The translations under genes and the position numbers were made by a program. From positions 1 to 46,313 of the forward strand of contig JAETOQ010000013.1 in assembly GCA_021771635.1 (NCBI GenBank): a stretch of 46,313 nt of DNA, written 5' to 3'. Position 1 is the stretch's first letter; every line of letters starts with the position of its first letter. Of the stretch, positions 1-8,074 are shown piece by piece. The stretch is from Oscillospiraceae bacterium. GTDB taxonomy: Bacteria; Bacillota; Clostridia; Oscillospirales; Oscillospiraceae. Under the pieces are notes generated by a model. It was given only the letters and a program-made list of their open reading frames with translations, did not search any database and was not told where the DNA came from.

Positions 1-7
1 CCCGATC

Positions 8-48
8 GCCATACTGCGTCGCTTTCCCTTGCCATACGTCAGTATGGC
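8..48. repeat. Short nested inverted repeats downstream of tmcAL
   Basis: GCCATACTG (8-16) is inverted as CAGTATGGC (40-48), and GCCATAC (31-37) also pairs with GTATGGC (42-48) around a 4-nt loop. A small palindrome, CTTGTC/GACAAG, follows at about 61-73. None has a T-tract, so this is not a standard terminator. It may be the edge of a larger repeat cut by the window boundary. No gene is visible in 1-120. Confidence 0.4.
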
Positions 49-120
49 TGTGGAAAATCTCCTTGTCTGACAAGAAAAATCCTCGTCCATCCGGCATTCT
101 CCGGTTATGAATACAGATTC

Positions 121-1329
121 TTAAACAATAACAGGTCCCTCTTTCCAGGCGCTGCCGCCCACGGCGGCAGCGAGGTCTGGATAGGCCAGCGCGTAAAGAT
201 CGGCGGCCCGGGCCTCCAGGGCGAACAGCGTCCGCGCCTCCTCCCCCAGCCGCCGGACATCCGCCGGCTTGGTGAGAATGGGGACAGACGCGGTCTTCCG
301 CATCCGGGCCAGCAGCGCGCGGCCCGCGGCGTTGGCGGCCAACGGCCGCAGATAGGGCACCTCCGCAGGAAAATCAACGGGCGTCAGCCCCAGATATGCC
401 CACAGCGCCATCCGGCGCAGGCGGGCATAGGCGTACCGTTTCGTCTTGGCCGCCTCCAGCACCTCCGCCACGGAGGCAGCGGTGCGGCTGGCGCGGTACA
501 GGCGGTTGCACAGGCCCTCCCGCCCCTCGTCCAGAGCGGTGAAGTCCTGTTCGGTCATGGTCCGCAGACGGGCCAGCATCGCCCTCTCACAATTCTCCAG
601 AAAGACCGGGGCGCGGCCCGCGGCCTCCTCCTCCCGATAGGCCTCCCCCATGGCGGGGGCCATCAAGGCCAGCGCCGCTTCCCGCTCTCCCCGCCGCAGC
701 AGCTCGCGGATGGCGGAGGCGGAGGGGTTCTCCTCCACCTGGGCCGCCCCGTCGTGAGCGGCGCCCCGCCGGGGCACGGTCAGCGGCTGGATGGAAGAAC
801 CCCGGTGCAGCAGGCTCTTGCAGTACTCCACGGCCAGAATATTGTTGGGCGTTTCCAGCAGGGCGGCCTTTTCCGCACCCAGGATGCTCCCCACCACCGC
901 CTGGCGGCAGGCGGCAAAGGACATGCCCTCCCCCAGAAAGCGGCGCAGGCCCGCCTGATACAGCTCCGAGTCCAGACACGCGGCCATCTCCGTCAGCGCC
1001 GCCGCGTCTCCGCATTCGCTGCCAAAGGCCAGGTGTGTCACCACCCCCGCAGCGGCCAGCATCTGCACACCGCCGTCCGCAAACCGCTCCGCCGAGGAGA
1101 CGGCCCAAGGCAGCGGCAGCTCCAGCACCAGGTCCGCGCCGCTCATGACGGCGGCCTTCGCCCTGGCCCGGCGGCCCACCACGGCAAAATCGCCCCGCTG
1201 GACAAAATCGCCGCTCATGACGCAGACCACCGCGGTATCCGGTCCCAAGAGGCGGCGTGTCTCCTCGATCAGATGGATATGGCCGCTGTGCATGGGATTG
1301 TATTCTATAATGATACCCGCAGTTTGCAC
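121..1329 (-). CDS. tmcAL: tRNA(Met) cytidine acetate ligase TmcAL (YlbM family)
   Basis: The family activates acetate with ATP and acetylates the wobble cytidine (C34) of elongator tRNA-Met. The product is 402 aa, a normal length. The N-terminus reads GIIIEYNPMHSGH, the nucleotidyltransferase-type HxGH nucleotide site, followed by the SGDFVQRG and ADLVLELPLPW blocks typical of YlbM. I start at GTG 1329 because AGGGGTG lies about 5 nt upstream and this places the GII-EYNP motif at residue 5 as in homologues; an in-frame ATG at 1365 would add 12 unrelated residues and has no good ribosome site. It is divergent from ackA, which makes acetate, the substrate of this enzyme. Confidence 0.9.
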   Translation of the reverse strand: MQTAGIIIEYNPMHSGHIHLIEETRRLLGPDTAVVCVMSGDFVQRGDFAVVGRRARAKAAVMSGADLVLELPLPWAVSSAERFADGGVQMLAAAGVVTHLAFGSECGDAAALTEMAACLDSELYQAGLRRFLGEGMSFAACRQAVVGSILGAEKAALLETPNNILAVEYCKSLLHRGSSIQPLTVPRRGAAHDGAAQVEENPSASAIRELLRRGEREAALALMAPAMGEAYREEEAAGRAPVFLENCERAMLARLRTMTEQDFTALDEGREGLCNRLYRASRTAASVAEVLEAAKTKRYAYARLRRMALWAYLGLTPVDFPAEVPYLRPLAANAAGRALLARMRKTASVPILTKPADVRRLGEEARTLFALEARAADLYALAYPDLAAAVGGSAWKEGPVIV

Positions 1330-1382
1330 AGATTTCACCCCTAACTGGTAACAAAAAAATGACATTTCGGTAAAAATGGTGG

Positions 1383-1410
1383 TTGTAACCCGTGGAAACT
1401 CTGGTATAAT
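1383..1410 (+). promoter_or_regulatory. Promoter of ackA
   Basis: TTGTAA (1383-1388), a 16-nt spacer, then an extended -10 TGG-TATAAT (1402-1410). Predicted transcription starts near 1417, leaving about 110 nt of untranslated leader before ackA. Confidence 0.75.
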
Positions 1411-1525
1411 GGTAATATCTAGGATTCTGCTCCGGTGTGAAAGAGTCCCCTGTATGTTTTATTTTATCTCAAATTTGGAAAACCCGCAAGGCTTTCCCCA
1501 AAAGAAGAAAGAGGAGACGTTAAAC

Positions 1526-2731
1526 ATGAACATTCTCGTCATCAACGCTGGCAGTTCTTCCCTGAAGTATCAGCTGCTGAACCCCGAGACCGGCGCGCTG
1601 CTGGCCAAGGGTCTGTGCGAGCGCATCGGCATCGACGGCAAGTTCACCTACAAGCCCCAGGTTGAGGGCAAGGAGACGCTGGATGCCGTGGACGTTGCCA
1701 TGCCCACCCATTCCGAGGCCATCCAGGCCGTGCTGGACGCTCTGGTGGATACCAAGAACGGTGTCATCAGCTCCATGAAGGAGATCGATGCTGTGGGCCA
1801 CCGCGTGGTGCATGGCGGCGAGGCGTTCAACAAGTCCGTCCTCATCACCGACGAGGTCATGAAGGCCCTGGAGGACTGCATCCCCCTGGCCCCCCTGCAC
1901 AACCCCGCCAACATCACCGGCATCAACGCCTGCACCGCCGTCATGGGCAAGGACGTGCCTCAGGTGGCCGTGTTCGACACCGCCTTCCATCAGACCATGC
2001 CCGCCAAGGCCTACATGTACGCCCTGCCCTACGAGTACTATGAGAACGACAAGGTCCGCCGCTACGGCTTCCACGGCACCTCCCACAAGTATGTCGCCGG
2101 TCGCGCCGCCGCCATGCTGGGCAAGAAGCCCGAGGAGCTGAAGCTGATCTCCTGCCACCTGGGCAACGGCTCCTCCGTCACCGCCGTGGACGGAGGCAAG
2201 AGCGTGGACACCTCCATGGGCTTCACCCCCCTGGCCGGCCTGCCCATGGGCACCCGCTCCGGCGACCTGGACGCCGGCATCCTGGAGTTCCTGATGAACA
2301 AGTACGGCATGGACATCAAGGAGATGGTCTCCATCCTGAACAAGAAGTCCGGCGTGCAGGGCGTGTCCGGCGTCAGCTCCGACTTCCGTGACCTGGAGAA
2401 CGCCCACAAGGAGGGCAACGAGCGCGCCGGCCTGGCCGTGGATATGTTCAACTACGGCGTCAAGAAGCTGATCGGCGCGTATGCCGCCGCCATGGGCGGC
2501 GTGGACGCCATCATCTTCACCGCCGGCGTGGGCGAGAACTCCGCCAGCCAGCGTCTGGCCATCGCCTCCGGCCTGGAATTCATGGGCGTGAAGATGGACG
2601 CCGAGGCCAACAACGTCCGGGGCAAGGAGGCTGTGATCTCCGCCGCCGACTCCAAGGTGAAGGTCCTGCTGATTCCCACCAACGAAGAGCTCATGATTGC
2701 CATGGACACCGCCGCCATCGTCAAGGGCTGA
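1526..2731 (+). CDS. ackA: Acetate kinase
   Basis: Reversibly transfers phosphate from acetyl phosphate to ADP, giving acetate and ATP, the last step of acetate fermentation, in the cytosol. The 401-aa product has the family landmarks in order: NAGSSSLKY at the N-terminus, the [11 protein letters not shown] segment, GFHGTSH, LGNGSS, and the C-terminal FTAGVGENS nucleotide-binding loop. The start is ATG 1526 behind GAGGAGA (1511-1517); the open frame extends 50 codons upstream through the promoter, which cannot be coding. Phosphotransacetylase is not adjacent. Codon use is strongly biased to C-ending codons, as expected for a highly expressed gene. Confidence 0.97.
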   Translation: MNILVINAGSSSLKYQLLNPETGALLAKGLCERIGIDGKFTYKPQVEGKETLDAVDVAMPTHSEAIQAVLDALVDTKNGVISSMKEIDAVGHRVVHGGEAFNKSVLITDEVMKALEDCIPLAPLHNPANITGINACTAVMGKDVPQVAVFDTAFHQTMPAKAYMYALPYEYYENDKVRRYGFHGTSHKYVAGRAAAMLGKKPEELKLISCHLGNGSSVTAVDGGKSVDTSMGFTPLAGLPMGTRSGDLDAGILEFLMNKYGMDIKEMVSILNKKSGVQGVSGVSSDFRDLENAHKEGNERAGLAVDMFNYGVKKLIGAYAAAMGGVDAIIFTAGVGENSASQRLAIASGLEFMGVKMDAEANNVRGKEAVISAADSKVKVLLIPTNEELMIAMDTAAIVKG

Positions 2732-2750
2732 TCCAATTTTCCGTATAACA

Positions 2751-2784
2751 AAGTCCCGGGATGAGGATTCATCCCGGGACTTTT
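2751..2784 (+). terminator. Rho-independent terminator of ackA
   Basis: A perfect 14-bp stem (2751-2764 with 2769-2782) around loop GGAT, ending in a short T-run. It lies 20 nt after the ackA stop. Confidence 0.9.
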
Positions 2785-2912
2785 CGTTTTCCTGTCATGC
2801 CATCAGCGGCACGACGACGCAAAGCGTCAGGCCGATGGGCAGGCCGTGCAGGAACCTGTCCGCACAATCTGGGGCTGTTCATTCTCCGTTCCGGGGGCCA
2901 ATTGCGTCCGCA

Positions 2913-3848
2913 TCACAGATGGGGCAGGTGTGTCCGGTAATGGCGCAGCGCCGCCTCGCTCTGTGTCTCACAGGCGTTCGTCAGTTCCGCCAGCAGCCGC
3001 TCCCGGTCCTCCGGCAGGCGGCCCTGGGTCTGGACCGCGTTGGAGGCGCCCAGCATGGCGAAAAACACCGGAATGCGCAGATGCTCCGCCAGATACTTCA
3101 CCTCCGCCAGCTTCTCCAGCTCGCCCGCTTCCCTCCAATTCCCCGCCTGGATCTCTCCATACAGCCTGGACTCCGGATAGACCGTCAGCATGGAGGTCCC
3201 GATGATCCCCGGATGGAGCTGGTTGAATACCTCCGCGCTCCTCTGGGCCCCGATCTCTCCCCGCCCCGCGCCGGAGATGCCCGCCAGATAAAAGAAATGA
3301 TACCGGATGCCCGCCCTGTCCAGCCGCCGGCACTGGGTGAGGATCTCCTCCGGCTGGTAGCCCTTGTCCATGAACGCCAGCGCCTCTCCGTCTCCGGTCT
3401 CCACGCCGATGGTGATGCCGTCATACCCCAGATCGTGGAGCGCCGCCAGCTGTTCGTCCGTTTTCCGCGTGATATCCGTCACCCGGGCAAAGCAGCCGAT
3501 GGTCCGGCAGGCGGGGAAATACCGGCGGATCAGTTCCGCGATGGCTTGCAGGCGGTCGAACCGCAGGACAAAGGGATTGGCCCCCACCAGATAGGCCCGC
3601 TGGTATGGCCGGTCCGCAGGGAGGCCCTGTAAGGCGGCCGCCAGCTTGCCCATGGGCGAGTGGAACGCCGTCTGCGCCTCCATCAGGTCGGCCTCGATAT
3701 CCTGAAGGGGCGACATGCGGAATTGGAAAGGCAGGTCATCATACAGCGTGCAGAATTTGCACCTGTGATGGGTGCAGCCCGCTGTGACCTCCAGCAGCAG
3801 GGAGCCCGCCTCATAGGGCGGCCGCCAGATGGTTCCTGTAAAATGCAT
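2913..3848 (-). CDS. Radical SAM protein, CX4CX2C type, substrate unknown
   Basis: Likely a cytosolic iron-sulfur enzyme that cleaves S-adenosylmethionine to start radical chemistry. The 311-aa product has C25, C30 and C33 spaced CX4CX2C (GCTHHRCKFC), as in a branch of radical SAM proteins with the GCxHxRCxFC pattern, followed by a (beta/alpha) barrel-like sequence with ITIGVETGDGEAL, the usual GxIxGxE-type strand. No B12, SPASM or TRAM domain is evident. ATG 3848 is preceded by GGAGTG. It is divergent from an HxlR-type regulator. The reaction cannot be named from sequence. Confidence 0.8.
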   Translation of the reverse strand: MHFTGTIWRPPYEAGSLLLEVTAGCTHHRCKFCTLYDDLPFQFRMSPLQDIEADLMEAQTAFHSPMGKLAAALQGLPADRPYQRAYLVGANPFVLRFDRLQAIAELIRRYFPACRTIGCFARVTDITRKTDEQLAALHDLGYDGITIGVETGDGEALAFMDKGYQPEEILTQCRRLDRAGIRYHFFYLAGISGAGRGEIGAQRSAEVFNQLHPGIIGTSMLTVYPESRLYGEIQAGNWREAGELEKLAEVKYLAEHLRIPVFFAMLGASNAVQTQGRLPEDRERLLAELTNACETQSEAALRHYRTHLPHL

Positions 3849-3981
3849 AGGATCACTCCGTTTCTTTTTATCTGACTCACAGCTTACCCTGTCCGCTTTG
3901 ATCCCGCAAGTACGGTCTTTTTATGGAAATAGTACCCTTTTTGATACCATATCTCCGCGTTTTCCCCTCCGCTTTCCGCTC

Positions 3982-4010
3982 TTGAGATTTTTCTCCGGCT
4001 CCTGTATACT
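3982..4010 (+). promoter_or_regulatory. Promoter of the HxlR-family regulator gene
   Basis: TTGAGA (3982-3987), 17-nt spacer, TATACT (4005-4010). Transcription would begin about 15 nt before the ribosome site GGAGGGAG. Confidence 0.75.
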
Positions 4011-4033
4011 GTCCTTGAAACGGAGGGAGTGCG

Positions 4034-4420
4034 ATGGCGGAAAACAAATTTCAGGCGCCGGACACCATGGCCCGGTGCGTGCCCATGAGCGCTTTGCAGT
4101 CTGTCCTGAGCGGTAAGTGGAAGCTCCTGATCTTGTGGTATGTGGCCTTTTACAAGGTCCAGCGGTTCGGGGAGCTCCAGCGCCGTCTGGACGGCATCAC
4201 CCAGTCCACCCTGACAAAGCAGCTGCGGGAGCTGGAACAGGACGGTTTCCTGCGCCGCGAGGTCTACCCGGAGGTGCCGCCCAGGGTGGAATATACGCTG
4301 ACGGAGCTGGGCGGGAGCTTCATCCCCCTGCTGAACGCCATGGTGGCATGGAGCCAGCAGCATTTGACTCCCGATTATGTCAATCCCTATGTGGAAGCAC
4401 CCGCCCCGGAAAAACCGTGA
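4034..4420 (+). CDS. HxlR-family winged-helix transcriptional regulator
   Basis: A 128-aa DNA-binding protein. CVPMSALQSVLSGKWKLLILW is the HxlR N-terminal block, with a conserved-type N-terminal Cys (about residue 15), then the recognition helix region ITQSTLTKQLRELEQDGF and the wing EVYPEVPPRVEYTLTELG. HxlR/YodB proteins often sense electrophiles or oxidants through this Cys and repress divergent genes. The target here may be the divergent radical SAM gene or itself. Strong ribosome site GGAGGGAG before ATG 4034. Confidence 0.9.
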   Translation: MAENKFQAPDTMARCVPMSALQSVLSGKWKLLILWYVAFYKVQRFGELQRRLDGITQSTLTKQLRELEQDGFLRREVYPEVPPRVEYTLTELGGSFIPLLNAMVAWSQQHLTPDYVNPYVEAPAPEKP

Positions 4421-4449
4421 TTGCCGAAATGTCCGGCGTGTGATATGCT
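4421..4449 (+). promoter_or_regulatory. Promoter of the zinc-ribbon/mtnN/luxS operon
   Basis: TTGCCG (4421-4426), 17-nt spacer, extended -10 TGA-TATGCT (4441-4449), directly after the HxlR stop codon. Confidence 0.6.
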
Positions 4450-4480
4450 GGAACTGATCAAATAGATGGAGGTACTGCCT

Positions 4481-4885
4481 GTGAAAAGCGTCAAGCCCGG
4501 CCGTGGACCGTCGGCCATGGGAGCCCTTGGCTCCGTCATCGCGGTCATCTTCGGCATTTTCTGGACCATCGGCGCCGCGTCCATGGGTGCGCCGTGGTTC
4601 TTCCCCCTCTTCGGCGTCCTGTTTATCATCATCGGCATCGTTCAGACTGTATACAACCTCAAAAATGCCACCGGGGAAAACCGCTATTCCTCCTTTGACA
4701 TCGTGGAGGAAACCGAGGAGCCGGACCCGCTGAACCGGCGCTTTGGCAGCGCGGCTCCAATGGACGACACGGCTTCTGACGGGGGCAGCGGAGACTTCCG
4801 CTTCTGCCCCTACTGCGGCGCGAAGCTGGGGGCGGAATTTGAATTCTGCGGAAAATGCGGCAAGAAACTGCCGGACATTCCGTAA
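4481..4885 (+). CDS. Two-TM membrane protein with C-terminal zinc ribbon
   Basis: Function unknown. The 134-aa product has two hydrophobic segments (about residues 14-34 and 38-58), an acidic linker, and a C-terminal zinc ribbon with C109, C112, C123 and C126 (CPYC...CGKC). The start is GTG 4481: the in-frame ATG 4466 overlaps the Shine-Dalgarno GGAGGT (4468-4473), which sits 7 nt before the GTG. It ends 11 nt before mtnN, so the two are probably co-transcribed. Confidence 0.75.
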   Translation: MKSVKPGRGPSAMGALGSVIAVIFGIFWTIGAASMGAPWFFPLFGVLFIIIGIVQTVYNLKNATGENRYSSFDIVEETEEPDPLNRRFGSAAPMDDTASDGGSGDFRFCPYCGAKLGAEFEFCGKCGKKLPDIP

Positions 4886-4896
4886 AAGGAGTTTCT

Positions 4897-5580
4897 ATGA
4901 AGATCGGACTGCAATTTGCCATGCCCGCGGAGCTTCACGCTCTGCCGGGTGCGAAGGAGCTGGAACCCTTTGAGACTGTTTCCGGCGTACCCTTTTTTGA
5001 GATCGCCCCCAATATTCTTGCCTGCGCCGGCGGCGTCAGCAAGGTCAACGCCGCCATGGCGGCGGAGATCTTCTGCCTGCGGTACGGCGTGGACCTGATC
5101 CTGAACGCCGGGGTGGCTGGCTGCGTCACGGACCTGCCCACCGGGAGTTTGGTGGTGGCGTCGGAGTTCGTCCAGCACGATGTGGACACCACCGCCGTGG
5201 GGGACCCCATCGGACTGGTCTCCACCGTCAATCAGGTGGTTTTTCCCACCTGGGAGCCCGCCCGCTGCGCGGAGGTCCTGAAAGCCCTGGGAGTCAGCGC
5301 CGCCACCGGGCGGGCAGCCACCGGGGACTGGTTCGCCGTCAAGGGGGACCGGGCCGCGTGGATCCGGGACACGTTCTCCCCTCTGCTGGTGGAGATGGAG
5401 GGCTGTGCCATCGCCCAGGTGTGCCTGCGGAACGGCGTGAAATTCGTGTCGCTGAAATCCGTGTCCGACCACCTGTTCAGCGACAGACAGGCGGAGGAGT
5501 ACTTTGATTTCGGACAGGCCCTGGAAAATCTGGGCAAAATCGTTCTGCCCTTTGCGGCGAAATTACAGGAGGAATGCTGA
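4897..5580 (+). CDS. mtnN: 5'-methylthioadenosine/S-adenosylhomocysteine nucleosidase
   Basis: Hydrolyses S-adenosylhomocysteine to adenine and S-ribosylhomocysteine (and MTA to methylthioribose) in the cytosol. The 227-aa product carries E12 in the MPAE motif (general acid region), the LNAGVAG substrate strand, VEMEGCAIAQ with the ribose-binding glutamate, and the SVSDH aspartate. The ATG 4897 follows AAAGGAG; an upstream in-frame ATG (4855) lies inside the previous gene. luxS, the next enzyme in the pathway, begins 1 nt after the stop, a compact two-step detoxification unit. Confidence 0.93.
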   Translation: MKIGLQFAMPAELHALPGAKELEPFETVSGVPFFEIAPNILACAGGVSKVNAAMAAEIFCLRYGVDLILNAGVAGCVTDLPTGSLVVASEFVQHDVDTTAVGDPIGLVSTVNQVVFPTWEPARCAEVLKALGVSAATGRAATGDWFAVKGDRAAWIRDTFSPLLVEMEGCAIAQVCLRNGVKFVSLKSVSDHLFSDRQAEEYFDFGQALENLGKIVLPFAAKLQEEC

Positions 5581-5581
5581 T

Positions 5582-6043
5582 ATGGAGCGCATCGCCAGTT
5601 TCACCGTGGACCACAACAAGCTGGTCCCAGGCCTTTACTATTCCCGCCGTGACGGCGACATCGTAACCTTTGACCTGCGGTTCAAAAAGCCCAACACCGG
5701 GGATCTGCTGAGCAATGCCGAGATGCACTCCGCCGAGCATCTGATCGCCACCCTGCTGCGGAACTCCCGCGCCAGGGAGGCGGTGGTCTACTTCGGTCCC
5801 ATGGGCTGCCAGACAGGCTTCTACTTCCTGTTCGACAGCCGGCTGCTGTCTCTGGAGGGCGCCATCGACCTGCTGAAAGAGGTCTTTGCCGCAGCGGCGG
5901 CTTTCGAAGGTGAGATGCCCGGTAAGAGTGCTGTCGAGTGTGGAAATTATGTCAACCTCGATGTGGACACCGGCAAAGCGGTCTGCCAGTTCTATGCTGA
6001 CCTCATTGCCGACTGGACCGTGAAAAGGCTGTCCTATGACTGA
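5582..6043 (+). CDS. luxS: S-ribosylhomocysteine lyase LuxS
   Basis: Splits S-ribosylhomocysteine, the MtnN product, into homocysteine and 4,5-dihydroxy-2,3-pentanedione, the autoinducer-2 precursor. The 153-aa product has the metal-binding HxxxH motif (H49 and H53, with E52) in HSAEHL, the catalytic-type C76 in GPMGCQTGFY, and the third metal ligand C120 in ECGNY. Start ATG 5582 follows AGGAGGA (5567-5573), which lies in the end of mtnN. The gene completes the SAH-recycling half of the activated methyl cycle; whether AI-2 is used as a signal cannot be told from this window. Confidence 0.95.
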   Translation: MERIASFTVDHNKLVPGLYYSRRDGDIVTFDLRFKKPNTGDLLSNAEMHSAEHLIATLLRNSRAREAVVYFGPMGCQTGFYFLFDSRLLSLEGAIDLLKEVFAAAAAFEGEMPGKSAVECGNYVNLDVDTGKAVCQFYADLIADWTVKRLSYD

Positions 6044-6410
6044 GCGGTCGGAAAAACAAGCCCAAAAACGGGAGCGATGGGAACAGGAAAACATCTCGCG
6101 GCAGAGGCAGCGGCGGTGGAAACGCCGCTGTCTGCAAATACTCTATCACCTGTGTCTTTTGGCAGGCGGTGTCTGTTTCCTTGCGCTTCTGTTTGCGCAG
6201 CGCCTCCCGCTTCTGCTGGGGGCGTTATGGCTCTGGACCGCCGGGGCCTGGTGCGGCTGGGCGCTGGACCCGAAAGGCCGCTCCCCGTTTGTGCGGGCCG
6301 TGGGTGGAGGCAATCACTATGTGGGCAGTTATGGGAATCTGGTGGTGGCGCTGGTCCTCTCCGCGGTCGCACTGCTTTTCTCCCTGATTCTCTTGCCGAT
6401 GTGCCTTTAA
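6036..6410 (+). CDS. Small membrane protein after luxS
   Basis: Not recognised. It is 124 aa with a very basic, Arg/Gln-rich first 32 residues, then about three hydrophobic segments (residues 33-55, 58-75 and 103-122). It overlaps the luxS stop by 8 nt and has only a weak AAAGG ribosome site, suggesting translational coupling to luxS. It could be a permease-like or membrane-scaffold protein. Confidence 0.6.
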   Translation: MTERSEKQAQKRERWEQENISRQRQRRWKRRCLQILYHLCLLAGGVCFLALLFAQRLPLLLGALWLWTAGAWCGWALDPKGRSPFVRAVGGGNHYVGSYGNLVVALVLSAVALLFSLILLPMCL

Positions 6411-6450
6411 AGGCCCGCAGTGCCGATTTTCATTTTTTTGTTAAAAACCG

Positions 6451-6479
6451 TTGACATTTTGAAATTCCACTGATATACT
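6451..6479 (+). promoter_or_regulatory. Strong promoter of rplU-prp-rpmA
   Basis: TTGACA (6451-6456), 17-nt spacer, extended -10 TGA-TATACT (6471-6479): near-consensus. About 78 nt of leader (6487-6564) precede rplU. Firmicutes rplU leaders often form an autoregulatory structure (the L21 leader); I cannot confirm the fold by eye. Confidence 0.88.
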
Positions 6480-6564
6480 TGATAAGCCGCTTTGAATGGG
6501 TCTATAAGTGCGCCCCGGCGCCGCCCCCGACAGCGAGCCCGTAAATGAAGGAGTTGAAACACAA

Positions 6565-6876
6565 ATGAACGCAATCATCGTGACCGGCGGCAAGCAGTAC
6601 AAGGTCGCTGAGGGCGACGTGGTCTACATCGAGAAGCTGGACCAGGAAGCCGGCGAGACCGTGAAGTTCGATCAGGTCCTGGCCGTCATCGACGGCGACA
6701 AGGCCACCTTCGGCACCCCCGTGGTGGAGGGCGCTTCCGTGGAGGCCACCATCGTCAAGAACGGCAAGGGTAAGAAGATCCGCATCTTCAAGTACAACCC
6801 CAAGAAGGGTTACCGCAAGCGTCAGGGCCATCGTCAGCCTTACACCAAGGTTGAGATCGGCAAGATCTCTGTCTGA
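6565..6876 (+). CDS. rplU: 50S ribosomal protein L21
   Basis: The 103-aa product has typical L21 sequence: [11 protein letters not shown] at the N-terminus, the GDVVYIEKL strand, and the C-terminal [21 protein letters not shown] rRNA-binding segment. ATG 6565 follows GAAGGAG; the longer open frame begins in the promoter leader and is not coding. First gene of rplU-prp-rpmA. Confidence 0.97.
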   Translation: MNAIIVTGGKQYKVAEGDVVYIEKLDQEAGETVKFDQVLAVIDGDKATFGTPVVEGASVEATIVKNGKGKKIRIFKYNPKKGYRKRQGHRQPYTKVEIGKISV

Positions 6877-6878
6877 GC

Positions 6879-7211
6879 ATGACCACCATCACGTTCCGCA
6901 CGGAGGGAGACCGGATCACCGGCTTTGACTCCAAAGGCCACAGCGGCTACGCCGAGGAGGGCGCGGACATCGTCTGCGCGGGCATCACCAGCGCCATCCG
7001 CCTGGTGGAAGCCACCATCAACGACGTACTGGGTCTGGCGGCATCCGTGAAGGTCCGGGAAAGTGACGCGTCCATCTCTCTCCGCCTGCCCGGGGGCCTG
7101 GCTCCCACGGCTGAGAGCACCTGTCAGGCACTTCTGACGGGATTGATGGTCTACTTTGCCGAGCTCCACGACGAGTATCCCGACAATATTGAGGTTCTGG
7201 AGGAAGAATAA
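6879..7211 (+). CDS. prp: Ribosomal-processing cysteine protease Prp
   Basis: Removes the N-terminal extension of ribosomal protein L27 in Firmicutes. The 110-aa product has the catalytic pair H21 (GHSGYAEEG) and C33 (DIVCAGITSA). It starts 2 nt after the rplU stop and precedes rpmA, whose product here has the extension it cuts. Confidence 0.95.
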   Translation: MTTITFRTEGDRITGFDSKGHSGYAEEGADIVCAGITSAIRLVEATINDVLGLAASVKVRESDASISLRLPGGLAPTAESTCQALLTGLMVYFAELHDEYPDNIEVLEEE

Positions 7212-7253
7212 TTCCTCTCCATCTACAATCTTACAGAAAGGATGGTCCGTATC

Positions 7254-7535
7254 ATGATTCGTATTGGTCTTCAGTTCTTCGCCCACAAGAAGGGCGGCGG
7301 CTCCACCAAGAACGGCCGTGACTCCGAGTCCAAGCGCCTGGGTCCCAAGCGTGCGGACGGTCAGTTCGTCAAGGCCGGCAACATCCTGGTCCGCCAGCGC
7401 GGCACCCGCATCCATCCCGGCAAGAACGTCGGCATCGGCACTGACGATACCCTGTTCGCCAAGGTGGACGGCACGCTCCGTTTTGAGCGCCTGGGCAAGG
7501 ATCGTAAGCAGGCTTCTGTTTACGAGGCCGAATAA
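7254..7535 (+). CDS. rpmA: 50S ribosomal protein L27 with cleavable presequence
   Basis: The 93-aa product begins [18 protein letters not shown]; Prp is expected to cut after LQFFA (residue 10), exposing the mature N-terminus that reaches the peptidyl transferase centre. The remaining sequence ([16 protein letters not shown] and the [16 protein letters not shown] core) is standard L27. I prefer ATG 7254 because it gives the canonical short presequence; the alternative ATG 7242 adds MVRI and abuts the ribosome site GAAAGG. Confidence 0.96.
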   Translation: MIRIGLQFFAHKKGGGSTKNGRDSESKRLGPKRADGQFVKAGNILVRQRGTRIHPGKNVGIGTDDTLFAKVDGTLRFERLGKDRKQASVYEAE

Positions 7536-7541
7536 GTCTTG

Positions 7542-7577
7542 AAAAAAGAGTCCGGACTGCTGTCCGGGCTCTTTTTT
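7542..7577 (+). terminator. Rho-independent terminator of rplU-prp-rpmA
   Basis: A-tract, stem GAGTCCGGAC/GTCCGGGCTC with one G-T wobble around loop TGCT, then a six-T run, 6 nt after the rpmA stop. Confidence 0.9.
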
Positions 7578-7661
7578 GCTGTCAGGAGCGGTAAAAATTT
7601 TTCAAAACGTGTTGGTTTTCCACGCAAATGCTGTGTATATGGGTGAAAGGAGGGATCTCCC

Positions 7662-7958
7662 ATGGAAGACTGCGAGATCGTGCGGCTGTATTGGGACCGG
7701 TGTTCTGACGCCATCTCCGCTGCGTCTGAAAAATACGGGAACTACTGCCGGTCCATCGCCCGAAACATCCTGGGAAACCGAGAGGACGCTGAGGAGTGCG
7801 TCAACGACACTTGGCTGAACGCGTGGAACGCCATCCCGCCGCACCGCCCCAGCGTGCTGTCTGCTTTCCTCGGCAAGCTCACAAGGGACCTGTCTTTCAA
7901 CAGGTATCAGCGCGATCACGCGGCAAAGCGGGGCGTGTTTATCCGGCAGGAGGCATAA
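7662..7958 (+). pseudogene. Truncated ECF-type sigma factor (region 2 only)
   Basis: The 98-aa frame matches the first half of the intact sigma factor at 10617-11177 (for example YGNYCRSIARNIL and EDAEECVNDTWLNAWNAIPP against YGAYCFAIANGIL and AAEECVNDAWLKCWQSIPP) but stops just after region 2 at DHAAKRG. Region 4, needed for -35 recognition, is missing and no continuation is seen in other frames before obgE. It keeps a good ribosome site (GAAAGGAGGG). It is probably a decayed gene inserted between rpmA and obgE; a short regulatory protein is possible but less likely. Confidence 0.75.
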
Positions 7959-7994
7959 AAACCGCGCTCACGCCAGGACACCACCGTGTTTGTC

Positions 7995-8023
7995 TTGACG
8001 TTCCTCCATATTTTCGTTAAAAT
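7995..8023 (+). promoter_or_regulatory. Promoter of obgE
   Basis: TTGACG (7995-8000), 17-nt spacer, TAAAAT (8018-8023). It gives obgE its own start downstream of the rpmA terminator and the sigma remnant. Confidence 0.8.
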
Positions 8024-8074
8024 GGACGGAAATGGAGATTCTATTATCAAGTTTTAAAATATGAGAGGTACACC

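Noticed and set aside
2786-2912. Minus-strand frame ending GLPIGLTLCVVVPLMA after the radical SAM gene
   Set aside because: It looks like the tail of a membrane protein but has no start, ribosome site or upstream continuation outside the radical SAM gene; chance is likely.
3901-3950. GTAC...GTAC arms as an HxlR operator
   Set aside because: The arms are only 4 bp around about 18 nt and the interior is not symmetric.
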